NCBI GenBank assembly: GCA_964528305.1
Contig: CAZGSD010000011.1
Coordinates: forward strand, 1-28,142
Length of the DNA: 28,142 nucleotides
Source of the DNA: CAZGSD01 sp964528305
GTDB taxonomy: Bacteria; Patescibacteriota; Gracilibacteria; UBA1369
Direction of reading: 5' to 3'
A program made the position numbers and the translations under genes. Below, one piece after another: positions 1-8,072 of this stretch. A model generated the notes under the pieces. That model was not told where the DNA came from and made no database searches. It worked only from the letters and a program-made list of their open reading frames with translations. Each line of letters opens with the position of its first letter. The stretch's first letter is position 1.

Positions 1-886
1 CCATACGGAACAATGCCCGGAATGCTCTGTATCACTCACTTATCACACGCGCCGCCGCGTCGAGGATATGTTACTCCCAAGCGACAGACTAGTTTGCCAT
101 CATTGTGGCAGAATTTTCCCATTACCAACCACCTGTCCTGATTGCAGCAGCCATCGCATCAAATATATTGGCCTAGGTACCCAAAAAATCGAAGAAGAAT
201 TGGTAAAATTATTACCATCCGCGCGAATACTTCGTGCGGATCGTGATACCACCAGCCAAAAAGGTGATTTCGAAAACATCTATCATACTTTTCGTGATGG
301 GCAAGCCGATATACTGATTGGCACACAAATGATTGGCAAAGGACTACATTTACCACGAGTAACACTTGTAGGAGTTATGCTGGCCGACACCACTCTCACC
401 ATTCCCGATTTTCGTTCCGCAGAAAAAACCTATCAACTACTTACACAAGTAGCCGGACGAGCTGGACGCGAAAAACCAGGAGAAGTAATTATTCAAACTT
501 ATCAACCAGAACATTTTGCCATTCAAAGCACCGTCCAACACGATTATCCTGGGTTTTATAAACAGGAATTACACCATCGTCATCAGGGGTTATTCCCCCC
601 ATTTCAAAAACTTATAAAATTGACTATTGAAAACACAGATCAGCAAAAAGCCTGGCTGCTGGGACAACAAATTTTTCAACAACTGGAGTCTCATCGCCAA
701 AATCATCCAGAACTAGTATCAGAAATCAATCTTTTCCCGGCACTTATCGCCAAAATCAAAAACCGCTATCGCTGGCAAATACTAATTACCGGCAACAATC
801 CACACCTCTTTCTTCAAAAGTTCAACTTACAAAGTATATTCAAAAATGATATAAAAATTGACGTAGATCCGCTACACACCATTTAA
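1..886 (+). CDS. priA: Primosomal helicase PriA, C-terminal part (5' end outside window)
   Basis: PriA is a superfamily 2 DNA helicase that reloads the replisome at stalled forks. The open frame runs in from the left edge (first whole codon at base 2), so the ATG at 68 is internal. Visible in order: a cysteine-rich zinc-binding region (CPEC, then CHHCG, then CPDC), the GTQKIEEEL segment typical of PriA, helicase motif V (IGTQMIGKGLHLP) and motif VI (QVAGRAGRE), then the C-terminal domain. Two zinc-binding pairs lie upstream or at the edge, including CPEC before base 68, which shows the gene is cut by the window and not truncated in the genome. It is first in a plus-strand run; trpS starts 18 bases after its stop. 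Family assignment is firm; the N-terminal DNA-binding and Walker A parts cannot be seen. Confidence 0.95.
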   Translation, partial: HTEQCPECSVSLTYHTRRRVEDMLLPSDRLVCHHCGRIFPLPTTCPDCSSHRIKYIGLGTQKIEEELVKLLPSARILRADRDTTSQKGDFENIYHTFRDGQADILIGTQMIGKGLHLPRVTLVGVMLADTTLTIPDFRSAEKTYQLLTQVAGRAGREKPGEVIIQTYQPEHFAIQSTVQHDYPGFYKQELHHRHQGLFPPFQKLIKLTIENTDQQKAWLLGQQIFQQLESHRQNHPELVSEINLFPALIAKIKNRYRWQILITGNNPHLFLQKFNLQSIFKNDIKIDVDPLHTI

Positions 887-904
887 GTAATGATTTAAAC
901 CAGC

Positions 905-1900
905 ATGCCAGCCAAACAGCCACAAAAACGCATACTTACAGCCGTCAAACCAAGTGGTACTCCACATATTGGGAATTATCTCGGCGCCATCAAACCTACC
1001 ATCGATTTACAAAAACATGGCCAGGTTATAATGTTTATAGCCGACTTGCACTCACTAACAACAGTTCGCAACGCTCAAGAATTAAAACAAAATACTATCG
1101 ACGTAGCCCTGGATTTCCTGGCACTGGGCCTGGACCCCGACCACACCATTTTTTTCCGACAATCTGATTTACACGAACATGCAGAATTGAGCTGGATACT
1201 GAGTTGCATCACGCCCTTTGGCTTGATGGAGAGAGCCCATGCTTGGAAGGACGCAGTCGCCACCGGAAAAAAAGATCCAACCATCGGCCTTTTCACCTAT
1301 CCAGTATTGATGGCTGCCGACATACTGCTGTACCAAGCAGATCTCGTCCCTGTAGGCAAAGATCAGAAACAACATGTCGAAATTGCCCGGGACCTGGCCG
1401 AAAAATTTAATGCTACTTTTAGTAATACTTTCAAATTACCAGAACCCTCTATTCCAGAGAATATCGCCACTATCATCGGCACGGATGGAGAACATAAAAT
1501 GAGCAAAAGTTACCACAACACCATAGAAATTTTTGCCGAAGAGTCAGTCCTGAAAAAACAAATCATGAGCATTAAAACCGACTCAACACCGGTAGAAGAC
1601 CCCAAAAACCCTGATCAGGACACTGTTTTTCAACTTTACTCACATTTAGCCAGTGAGGCAGAAACAGCCGAATTAAGAGACCGCTATACAGCAGGCGGCC
1701 TCGGTTATGGTGAAGCAAAACAAATTTTACTGCGAAAACATTTAAGCTACTTCGAATCCGCACGCCAAAAACGGGCCGCCCTGGCCACAGACTTACCCGC
1801 TCTCGAACGCATTTTGCAACAAGGCGCAATCAAAGCACGTCAAATTGCAACAAACACCTTAAACACGGTCAAGCAAAACGTTGGCTTACCCACATCTTAA
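905..1900 (+). CDS. trpS: Tryptophanyl-tRNA synthetase
   Basis: Charges tRNA-Trp with tryptophan using ATP in the cytoplasm. It is a class I synthetase: the HIGH-type signature appears as HIGN at residues 21-24 inside KPSGTPHIGNYLGAI, and KMSKS is at residues 198-202 (GEHKMSKSYHN). The length of 331 residues matches bacterial TrpRS (about 325-340). The ATG at 905 puts the signature at the usual distance from the N-terminus, so this start is favoured. No Shine-Dalgarno sequence precedes it. It sits 18 bases after priA and 21 bases before pyrG, so co-transcription is likely. No missing active-site feature was noticed. Confidence 0.96.
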   Translation: MPAKQPQKRILTAVKPSGTPHIGNYLGAIKPTIDLQKHGQVIMFIADLHSLTTVRNAQELKQNTIDVALDFLALGLDPDHTIFFRQSDLHEHAELSWILSCITPFGLMERAHAWKDAVATGKKDPTIGLFTYPVLMAADILLYQADLVPVGKDQKQHVEIARDLAEKFNATFSNTFKLPEPSIPENIATIIGTDGEHKMSKSYHNTIEIFAEESVLKKQIMSIKTDSTPVEDPKNPDQDTVFQLYSHLASEAETAELRDRYTAGGLGYGEAKQILLRKHLSYFESARQKRAALATDLPALERILQQGAIKARQIATNTLNTVKQNVGLPTS

Positions 1901-1921
1901 ACACAAACTCTTCTCTCGCAC

Positions 1922-3553
1922 ATGAAACCAATTAAATATATTTTCGTTACTGGCGGAGTCTGCTCATCATTGGGCAAAGGAATAGCGGCTGCCTCCATTG
2001 GAGCCATCATGAAATCATGCGGTTTGAAAGTTTGCACGGTCAAACTTGATCCTTACATCAATGTCGATCCCGGCACCATGAATCCTTTTCAACATGGAGA
2101 AGTATATGTTCTGGAAGACGGCTCAGAGACAGATCTTGATTTAGGACATTACGAACGGTTTATTGGCAGTAATCTGACTCAAAACTCCACCGTCACCACT
2201 GGAAAGATTTATTCGGAAGTCATAGCCAACGAAAGAAAAGGCCATTATTTGGGAGGCACAATCCAAGTCATCCCTCATATTACTAATGCTATCAAACAGC
2301 GCGTTTATGAAGCAGGTAAACAAGCCAATGCCGACATAGTAATGGTAGAAATCGGCGGAACAACCGGTGACATCGAAGGACTCCCCTATCTAGAAGCCAT
2401 CAGACAAATAAGACATGACCAAGGTCAAGAAAACACCTTATTCGTTCATCTAACACTGCTACCATACCTCAAAGGTGCCAAAGAGTTGAAAACCAAACCG
2501 ACACAACAATCCGTACGCGAATTAAGATCTTTTGGCATACAACCAGATATTATTATTGCTCGCGCCGACTACACCATCACACAAGATTTAATTAAAAAAA
2601 TTGCCCTATTTTGTGATGTCGACGAGAAAGCTGTTATATCCGCTCCAACCCTAGATTCCATTTACAAAGTCCCTCTCAGCTATTTCGAACAAAATATCCA
2701 TCAACTAATAGCTGATAAGCTCAAATTACCCCACCCCCATCCAAACCTACGCAACTGGGATAATTTATGCCAAAAAATTAAAGCTAAAAATCCCCCTCTC
2801 AAAATCGCCCTCATTGTTAAATATGCCAAGTTGGAGGACGCTTATTTGAGCGTCATCGAATCACTAAAAATTGCCTGTTATCATCAAAACCGCGAACTGG
2901 AATTACTTTGGATTGATTCTGAAAAACTAGAAAATAGCGACGAAAAAGCTTGGGAAATGTTAAAAAGTGCCGAAGGCGTACTGGTGCCCGGAGGATTTGG
3001 CACGAGAGGAACCACGGGAAAAATTATCGCTGCCGAATATTGTCGTGAAAACGAGGTTCCCTATTTTGGTATCTGTCTAGGTATGCAAATCATGTGCATC
3101 GAATTCATGAGGCATCTCACCGGAGACCCCCGTTACACTTCCGAAGAGTTTGACGAAAATTCTGAAACAGGACCTGATTTCCATGTAATTTCTTTTCTAC
3201 CAGGTCAACACAAAAACACCGAAAAAGGTGGCACTTTACGGCTCGGAACATATCCTTGCGAGCTCAAAAAAAATTCACTTTGTCATGAATTATATGGCAC
3301 CACCAATATTACCGAAAGACATCGCCATCGCTATGAATTCAATAATATTTTTCGAGAAAAACTAGCTCAAAATGGATTACAACCGGTAGGTATTTATCCT
3401 GAGGCCGATCTGGTAGAAATCATGGAACTCAAAAATCATCCATTTATGATCGGCTGCCAATTCCATCCCGAATTTTTATCCCGTCCAGATCAACCCCATC
3501 CACTTTTCCGAGGCTTTATAGAAGCCAGCATCAAAAATCAAAAACCCCTCTAA
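1922..3553 (+). CDS. pyrG: CTP synthase (glutamine-hydrolysing)
   Basis: Makes CTP from UTP, ATP and glutamine, the last step of de novo pyrimidine nucleotide synthesis. The N-terminal synthetase domain starts with KYIFVTGGVCSSLGKGI, with the P-loop lysine at residue 19. The C-terminal class I glutamine amidotransferase domain contains GGFGTRG, the nucleophile Cys385 in GICLGMQ, and His515/Glu517 in CQFHPEF, so the triad is complete. The length of 543 residues is close to the E. coli enzyme (545). The usual GGVVSS is GGVCSS here. The next gene starts 7 bases after the stop. No ribosome binding site is visible upstream. The enzyme should be active, which suggests at least part of pyrimidine metabolism is retained. 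Confidence 0.97.
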   Translation: MKPIKYIFVTGGVCSSLGKGIAAASIGAIMKSCGLKVCTVKLDPYINVDPGTMNPFQHGEVYVLEDGSETDLDLGHYERFIGSNLTQNSTVTTGKIYSEVIANERKGHYLGGTIQVIPHITNAIKQRVYEAGKQANADIVMVEIGGTTGDIEGLPYLEAIRQIRHDQGQENTLFVHLTLLPYLKGAKELKTKPTQQSVRELRSFGIQPDIIIARADYTITQDLIKKIALFCDVDEKAVISAPTLDSIYKVPLSYFEQNIHQLIADKLKLPHPHPNLRNWDNLCQKIKAKNPPLKIALIVKYAKLEDAYLSVIESLKIACYHQNRELELLWIDSEKLENSDEKAWEMLKSAEGVLVPGGFGTRGTTGKIIAAEYCRENEVPYFGICLGMQIMCIEFMRHLTGDPRYTSEEFDENSETGPDFHVISFLPGQHKNTEKGGTLRLGTYPCELKKNSLCHELYGTTNITERHRHRYEFNNIFREKLAQNGLQPVGIYPEADLVEIMELKNHPFMIGCQFHPEFLSRPDQPHPLFRGFIEASIKNQKPL

Positions 3554-3560
3554 AAATCAA

Positions 3561-4964
3561 ATGCCCCAATACTCATACACAGTCATCAACAAAGAAAATC
3601 GTGAGTTAACAGGCTCCATCAACGCTCCCGATGAAGCCGCCGCGCGTCAAGAGTTAAACACTTTGGGTTTTTCCATTCTGTCACTTACCAGCACCGCACC
3701 CGACACTCCAGCACCAGCGAACGATACAGAAGAAACCACACCTTCAATCAAATTCGAATTTTCCGCCACCGATAAGAATAAAAAGAAAATTGTGGGCACC
3801 ATTCAAGGAGAAAAAATTTTTCCAGTTTATAAAAGACTAATACAAGAATACCAATTTGAAGTTGAACAACTATATCCAGCCGATTTATCCTCAGCAGAAA
3901 AAGAAAAAGCTAAATTAAAAGGCACCGCATATCTCCAGGATTTATTACAAGAAGAACAAGTAGCAGCCCAATTAACAGAGAAAAAACAGGCCATCGATGA
4001 GAAAGAATTTTTAGAAAAACAAAGCAAATTAAAAGCACAAGTTGAGTTTGTACTGCAAAAAGTAAACACCCTACTCACTACCTATCAGGAAGTACTAGAT
4101 CCCGGACGCAAAGCTAAAATAAAATATTACGTAGAAAAGATTTTACGCATTAAAAACAGCACCAACCTGGATTATATCAGCCAGACCTGCGAAGAAATGC
4201 TGACCTACATACAAAAAGAAGAGATTTTCCTCAATCAAGAAGAGCGCCTCAAAGAAAAAACGATACTGGCTATCGATGCCAAAAGTATGATGATGGAATT
4301 AAACAGGATTAATAAATCACGCGGCCCCAGTATAGTGGAATCTCTTCAAACTTGGCGACAAATACACATCATTGATAATAGCTCACCTTCCACAACAGAA
4401 AACATCATTAATTGGCTGATTTCAAGCATCATAGGCCCCACACAGGAAGCCCCCGATATAGCCGCCGCCCGCCAAAAAATCAGGGACAACACCCGCCAAT
4501 TAAAAGAATTCATCATGCTTTATTTCCAAGCTCCTGATGAAAACTTCAAAAAAGAAACCAAAACAACAATTCTTAGGTTGTGGCATCAACGAAAATTAGA
4601 CAAACAAGACTTAATCACCCTAATTCACAAGCAAAAATCAACCTCCGTACACACAGACTCAAACACTCCAATAGAAACTTTAGAAGTGGAGATATTTGCA
4701 ATCTCTGGCTGGATATTAGCTTTTTACATAGGATATTATTTTTTGACTATTTATCTAAATTCCAAACAAATTGGATTTTTAGGTGACACTTCAATCGGTT
4801 TAATTTTTCAAACCTCCATTATCAAATATTTTTTCACCAGCTTATTTTTATTCGTCTGTTTGTTGGGAATTAAAATAGAATTTTTCCGTAAAAAACCGCT
4901 TGTCACACCTGTTTTCCTAATAATTTTCTTGATCAGCTCAAGCTTAATCATTCTAAACTTTTAA
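3561..4964 (+). CDS. Membrane protein with type II secretion F-like N-terminal domains
   Basis: Function not known. The first 43 residues (beginning MPQYSYTVINKENREL, with the DEAAARQELNTLGFSIL pattern) resemble the start of GspF/PilC-type platform proteins of type II secretion and type IV pili. A second, weaker copy of the same pattern lies at about residues 63-108 (FSATDKNKKKIVGTI). A long charged, Glu/Lys/Gln-rich helical region follows (about 110-260, probably coiled coil). Three hydrophobic helices close the protein at about 376-399, 413-437 and 446-467. The conserved transmembrane domains of true GspF are not evident, so this is not a normal GspF. Its stop codon directly abuts the ATG of the lgt-like gene, suggesting translational linkage. 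GspF kinship is inference from the N-terminus only. Confidence 0.8.
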   Translation: MPQYSYTVINKENRELTGSINAPDEAAARQELNTLGFSILSLTSTAPDTPAPANDTEETTPSIKFEFSATDKNKKKIVGTIQGEKIFPVYKRLIQEYQFEVEQLYPADLSSAEKEKAKLKGTAYLQDLLQEEQVAAQLTEKKQAIDEKEFLEKQSKLKAQVEFVLQKVNTLLTTYQEVLDPGRKAKIKYYVEKILRIKNSTNLDYISQTCEEMLTYIQKEEIFLNQEERLKEKTILAIDAKSMMMELNRINKSRGPSIVESLQTWRQIHIIDNSSPSTTENIINWLISSIIGPTQEAPDIAAARQKIRDNTRQLKEFIMLYFQAPDENFKKETKTTILRLWHQRKLDKQDLITLIHKQKSTSVHTDSNTPIETLEVEIFAISGWILAFYIGYYFLTIYLNSKQIGFLGDTSIGLIFQTSIIKYFFTSLFLFVCLLGIKIEFFRKKPLVTPVFLIIFLISSSLIILNF

Positions 4965-5777
4965 ATGTATCCAATTCTCTTACAAATTGGTCCATTAACT
5001 CTTTATTCACTATGGACCTGCCTGGCCATAGGCATATTCACCTCACTTCTTATTGTTAATAAACTGGTCAAATCCAGATTAGTAAAACTGTCTTTCCTGG
5101 CCGATAATAGTTTATTAATCTTTTTAACTAGTTTAATTGTCTCCAGATTTACTTTTATCATTTATAATCTGGATTATTTTTGGCATCAAATCATCGAACA
5201 AAAACAATTACTGGAAATCTTTTATGTTTGGGACAAAGGTTTATCCGCCTGGGGGGCGATAATCGGTATAGCTCTAAGCTTATTCCTATTGGCACGACAA
5301 CAAGACGAAGATTTTTGGGCCTGGAGCGACATAGTGAGCGTTAGTATATTAATAGGTATGTTTTGGGCCAATATCGGAGCTTTTTTAGATGGCAGAAACT
5401 ATGGAACTCCATCCAACCTCCCCTGGGCAATTAGTATAGAAAGCTCACAATTTGCCGTACCAATACATCCAGTACAAATCTACGCAGCCCTTTACAGTTT
5501 AGGCATTGGTTACGCTCTGTTTCAGCACTTCAATCACCCCATGCTCAAAAAACCAGGCATTATCAGCCTCACAGCCTTTACCAGCTATTGTTTATGCCGT
5601 TTTTTAGAGGAATTTTTACGTGGCGACGAATCTCATCTCATCTTCAATTGGATACGCGAAGCACAATTATATAGCCTGATTGGACTTTTATTTGGTGGCT
5701 ATATGATGTATAAGTATTTCCGCTTATATCAAAAAACACCTTTTTCCCATGAACAATCCAATCAACAATCTCTTTAG
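4965..5777 (+). CDS. lgt: Lgt-like prolipoprotein diacylglyceryl transferase family membrane protein
   Basis: Lgt moves diacylglycerol from phosphatidylglycerol to the cysteine of prelipoproteins in the membrane. This 270-residue multi-pass protein has the family outline: an N-terminal helix after IGPLTLYSL, GLSAWGAIIG (92-101) at the place of the HGG motif, GMFWANIGAFLDGRNYG (131-147) at the place of the Lgt signature, HPVQIYAA (168-175), and RFLEEFLRGDE (212-222). Family membership looks right. However, residues known as important in E. coli Lgt are changed by my alignment: His103 is Trp96, Arg143 is Asn136, Asn146 is Ala139 and Glu151 is Arg144. It may therefore have altered activity or none. 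The start abuts the upstream stop with no spacer. The end overlaps the next gene by 29 bases. Confidence 0.82.
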   Translation: MYPILLQIGPLTLYSLWTCLAIGIFTSLLIVNKLVKSRLVKLSFLADNSLLIFLTSLIVSRFTFIIYNLDYFWHQIIEQKQLLEIFYVWDKGLSAWGAIIGIALSLFLLARQQDEDFWAWSDIVSVSILIGMFWANIGAFLDGRNYGTPSNLPWAISIESSQFAVPIHPVQIYAALYSLGIGYALFQHFNHPMLKKPGIISLTAFTSYCLCRFLEEFLRGDESHLIFNWIREAQLYSLIGLLFGGYMMYKYFRLYQKTPFSHEQSNQQSL

Positions 5778-6201
5778 TTACCTCTTTGCCTTTAACCCTG
5801 CTACTACTTTTCCCCTACAATGGGCCGTTTGGGCGTTGATTGCTTTAAGCCTTGGCACAGCATTTTATGCTACAGTACTGATTCGGAAACAACATGATCA
5901 GCTACTAAAAAAATCATTACGTCCATTCCCAAGTAAATTTCTTACACTGTCCTTTTTATTGCTAATCAATCTCTTTGCCCGTCTCACCAGAATAGAAGTA
6001 CTTTCGATGAGACTCATCACCTGGATGCTCTGCGCCTGGATTATTTTTGTCTTCTACCAACTCGCTCACCAAATTTTCATCAAATTACCAGCCCAAAGAC
6101 TGGCACATCACCATATACAATCCAGTGACGCTACTTCAGCTCGCTACCACATCCACCACAACAAAGGGCCAAAAAGATTAAAGAAGAAACATAGAAGATA
6201 A
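5749..6201 (+). CDS. Small membrane protein of unknown function
   Basis: I do not recognise a family. The 150-residue product has three likely membrane helices (about residues 20-44, 62-80 and 88-111) and ends in a basic, His-rich tail (residues 115-150, finishing KKKHRR) that is probably cytoplasmic. The ATG at 5749 lies inside the end of the lgt-like gene in another frame (29-base overlap), which suggests translational coupling and a linked membrane role. It is the last gene of the plus-strand run; a two-way terminator follows within 17 bases. A later start is possible, but the first helix would then be cut. Confidence 0.72.
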   Translation: MNNPINNLFSYLFAFNPATTFPLQWAVWALIALSLGTAFYATVLIRKQHDQLLKKSLRPFPSKFLTLSFLLLINLFARLTRIEVLSMRLITWMLCAWIIFVFYQLAHQIFIKLPAQRLAHHHIQSSDATSARYHIHHNKGPKRLKKKHRR

Positions 6202-6217
6202 ATCCTCGGATAGTATC

Positions 6218-6262
6218 CTTTAAAAATGGAGCGAGAGACATTTCGCCTCTCTATTTTTAAAG
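6218..6262. terminator. Bidirectional rho-independent terminator between convergent operons
   Basis: CTTTAAAAAT at 6218-6227 is matched by its reverse complement ATTTTTAAAG at 6253-6262. Inside, a G/C-richer part can pair (GAGAG with CTCTC, or GAGCGA with TCGC-CTC and a bulge). A-tracts on one arm and T-tracts on the other give a U-run in either direction. It overlaps the stop codon of the minus-strand PEGA gene and lies just after the plus-strand membrane gene, as expected where two operons converge. Confidence 0.8.
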
Positions 6263-7477
6263 TTGCTCCAACATAACCACCGTCACACTGCCGCCATCAT
6301 CAGCCCAATAGGCTATATATAATTCACCTTTATTCGCCATATAAACGCCCAAAACCCTCCTGCCAGGCAAAATCTCACGAACATTATCAAACCCCTGGTC
6401 CGCCAAATAAAATTTATCTTTGGAACTCAAAAGCAACACACCTTTAGACTCAGCGATTTGGAGCACAGCCCTGACAGACAAACCATCACCAAAACGTCCA
6501 ATCAATTGACGTCTTTTTTCATTCATTTCATCCCACCTCCATAATTCATTATCACGCATAAAATAAGCATCTCGCCCTCGACCAATCTGCCAATCTGTAA
6601 CACGCTCATTCAAAAGTGATTTTAATCTTCCACCACTCCAAACATAAACCCTCCCCCCAGCGGGCAAGCCGGCCGCCTCCACCCCAATCACTTCATACCC
6701 ACCCCTCTGACGCCAATAAGACACCCTAGAAATTTGTACTCCTGTTTCCAAATAAGTTGCTCCCTGAACTTTAGTCAATTTCCTATCAAATACAGCCAAT
6801 AAATTACCTTCAAAATAAATCCACTTATCCCCTGCCCAAACATAATCAGATCCCAATAAAACTTCTTCTACCAGACCATTTTCCATATTCACAATTTGTC
6901 TGCGCCCATCGCTATACAAAAGCAAAACTTCATTATTCAATATTTGAATTTCTTTAATTGCAGCATCAAAAATTTCCGCCTCCATCGTGTCTTCAACTTT
7001 CATTTCAGAGGATAATACACGCCAATACAGCTGATTCCCCTTCCGCCAGAGCATGTACCCATCTTCCAACCAAACCTGACCATCCATCACAGTCATTACC
7101 TCACTCAACACTTTAGCTTTAGCTAAAACGTCTAGAGGATATAAAAAAGCCGTTGGTATCCTGGTAATCAAATCCTCTTTAACTTTCACGCGCAAAGCAT
7201 AATCCAAATACCCCTCCCGGCCTATCACCAAATCATAATCACCAGGCAAAATACCAGCTAAAGCCCCAGGCAAAACCACATTGTTTTTTTTCCCATCCAA
7301 AAAAACCTGCGCCTGCGCATCAGCATAGGAAACCTCTATAATACCGGTTTTACGTATTTGATTACTGGAAAAATCATATTGATACCCATTAGCAAAAAGC
7401 AAAACCCCCCAAAGCGTCACAGCAAAAGCCGACAGCAAACAGACCCGCACCGTCCATTTCTGCCAAACTTTCATCAT
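6257..7477 (-). CDS. Membrane-anchored PEGA-domain protein
   Basis: The precise role is unknown. One N-terminal membrane helix (about residues 10-29) acts as an anchor, so most of the 406 residues probably lie outside the membrane. Residues about 44-100 match the PEGA-domain pattern: a strand with a DGKKN turn, then LPGALAGILPGDYDLVIGREGY. PEGA domains are common in surface proteins. The remaining 300 residues have repeated short strands with Trp/Tyr and Asp-Gly turns (LYWRV, LWRWDE, VYVWSGG), suggesting a beta-propeller-like fold; this is inference. The start is one of two adjacent ATG codons (7477 or 7474). It is the last gene of the minus-strand run, 8 bases after greA. Confidence 0.82.
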   Translation of the reverse strand: MMKVWQKWTVRVCLLSAFAVTLWGVLLFANGYQYDFSSNQIRKTGIIEVSYADAQAQVFLDGKKNNVVLPGALAGILPGDYDLVIGREGYLDYALRVKVKEDLITRIPTAFLYPLDVLAKAKVLSEVMTVMDGQVWLEDGYMLWRKGNQLYWRVLSSEMKVEDTMEAEIFDAAIKEIQILNNEVLLLYSDGRRQIVNMENGLVEEVLLGSDYVWAGDKWIYFEGNLLAVFDRKLTKVQGATYLETGVQISRVSYWRQRGGYEVIGVEAAGLPAGGRVYVWSGGRLKSLLNERVTDWQIGRGRDAYFMRDNELWRWDEMNEKRRQLIGRFGDGLSVRAVLQIAESKGVLLLSSKDKFYLADQGFDNVREILPGRRVLGVYMANKGELYIAYWADDGGSVTVVMLEQL

Positions 7478-7485
7478 GGCAATCT

Positions 7486-8049
7486 TTAAGAAATGCTCAA
7501 TATTTCATAAGTAATCACCCCAGCTGGAGCCTTCACTTCCACTTGCGCCCCAACCTGCTTGTCTAACAATGCCAATCCAACAGGAGATTCATTGGAAATT
7601 TTTCCACCCAAAGGATCAGCCTCTGTCGTACCGACCAAACTATACTCCAATTGGACCCCAGCGCTTTTACCTGACAAAGCCCGAATTTTCACTTTACATC
7701 CCAACTGAACATAAGCCTGCTTTTTAGAAGCATTTTGAGCACTTTCATCATCAATGATTTGAACGTGTTTTAACTGCTCTGTTAACTGCAGTATTCGTCC
7801 TTCCACGAAAGCCTGCTCATTTTTTGCTTCCTCATATTCAGAGTTCTCAGAAAGATCACCATAACTTACCGCCTCCTTAATACGAGCGGCAATCTCTTTG
7901 CGGCGAGTACCTTCCAAATAAGTTAATTCATTTTTCAAGGCCTCCAAACCGGCACGAGTTACCAAAATAGCTTTATCATCAGCTTGAACTCCTCCAGCTC
8001 CTGCAGCAACCATTTTAGCTTTTTTTACTACTTTCTTTTTAACTGCCAT
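7486..8049 (-). CDS. greA: Transcription elongation factor GreA
   Basis: GreA enters the RNA polymerase secondary channel and stimulates cleavage of the transcript in backtracked complexes. The coiled-coil domain carries the acidic tip GDLSENSEYEEAK, with Asp65 and Glu68 matching the catalytic pair (41/44 in E. coli). The C-terminal FKBP-like domain covers about residues 105-187, ending with a hydrophobic TYEIL strand. The length of 187 exceeds the usual 158 because of about 25 extra N-terminal residues rich in Lys, Ala and Val (MAVKKKVVKKAK start). A start at the internal Met13 would remove half of this extension. It lies 23 bases after rpoD and 8 bases before the PEGA gene, so all three probably share a transcript. 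Confidence 0.95.
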   Translation of the reverse strand: MAVKKKVVKKAKMVAAGAGGVQADDKAILVTRAGLEALKNELTYLEGTRRKEIAARIKEAVSYGDLSENSEYEEAKNEQAFVEGRILQLTEQLKHVQIIDDESAQNASKKQAYVQLGCKVKIRALSGKSAGVQLEYSLVGTTEADPLGGKISNESPVGLALLDKQVGAQVEVKAPAGVITYEILSIS

Positions 8050-8072
8050 ATGCTTTTAGAAAAATTAATTAA

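Noticed and set aside
8050..8072. AATTAATT repeats between rpoD and greA as a regulatory element
   Set aside because: A simple A/T-rich spacer of 23 bases inside an operon; no clear promoter or stem-loop.
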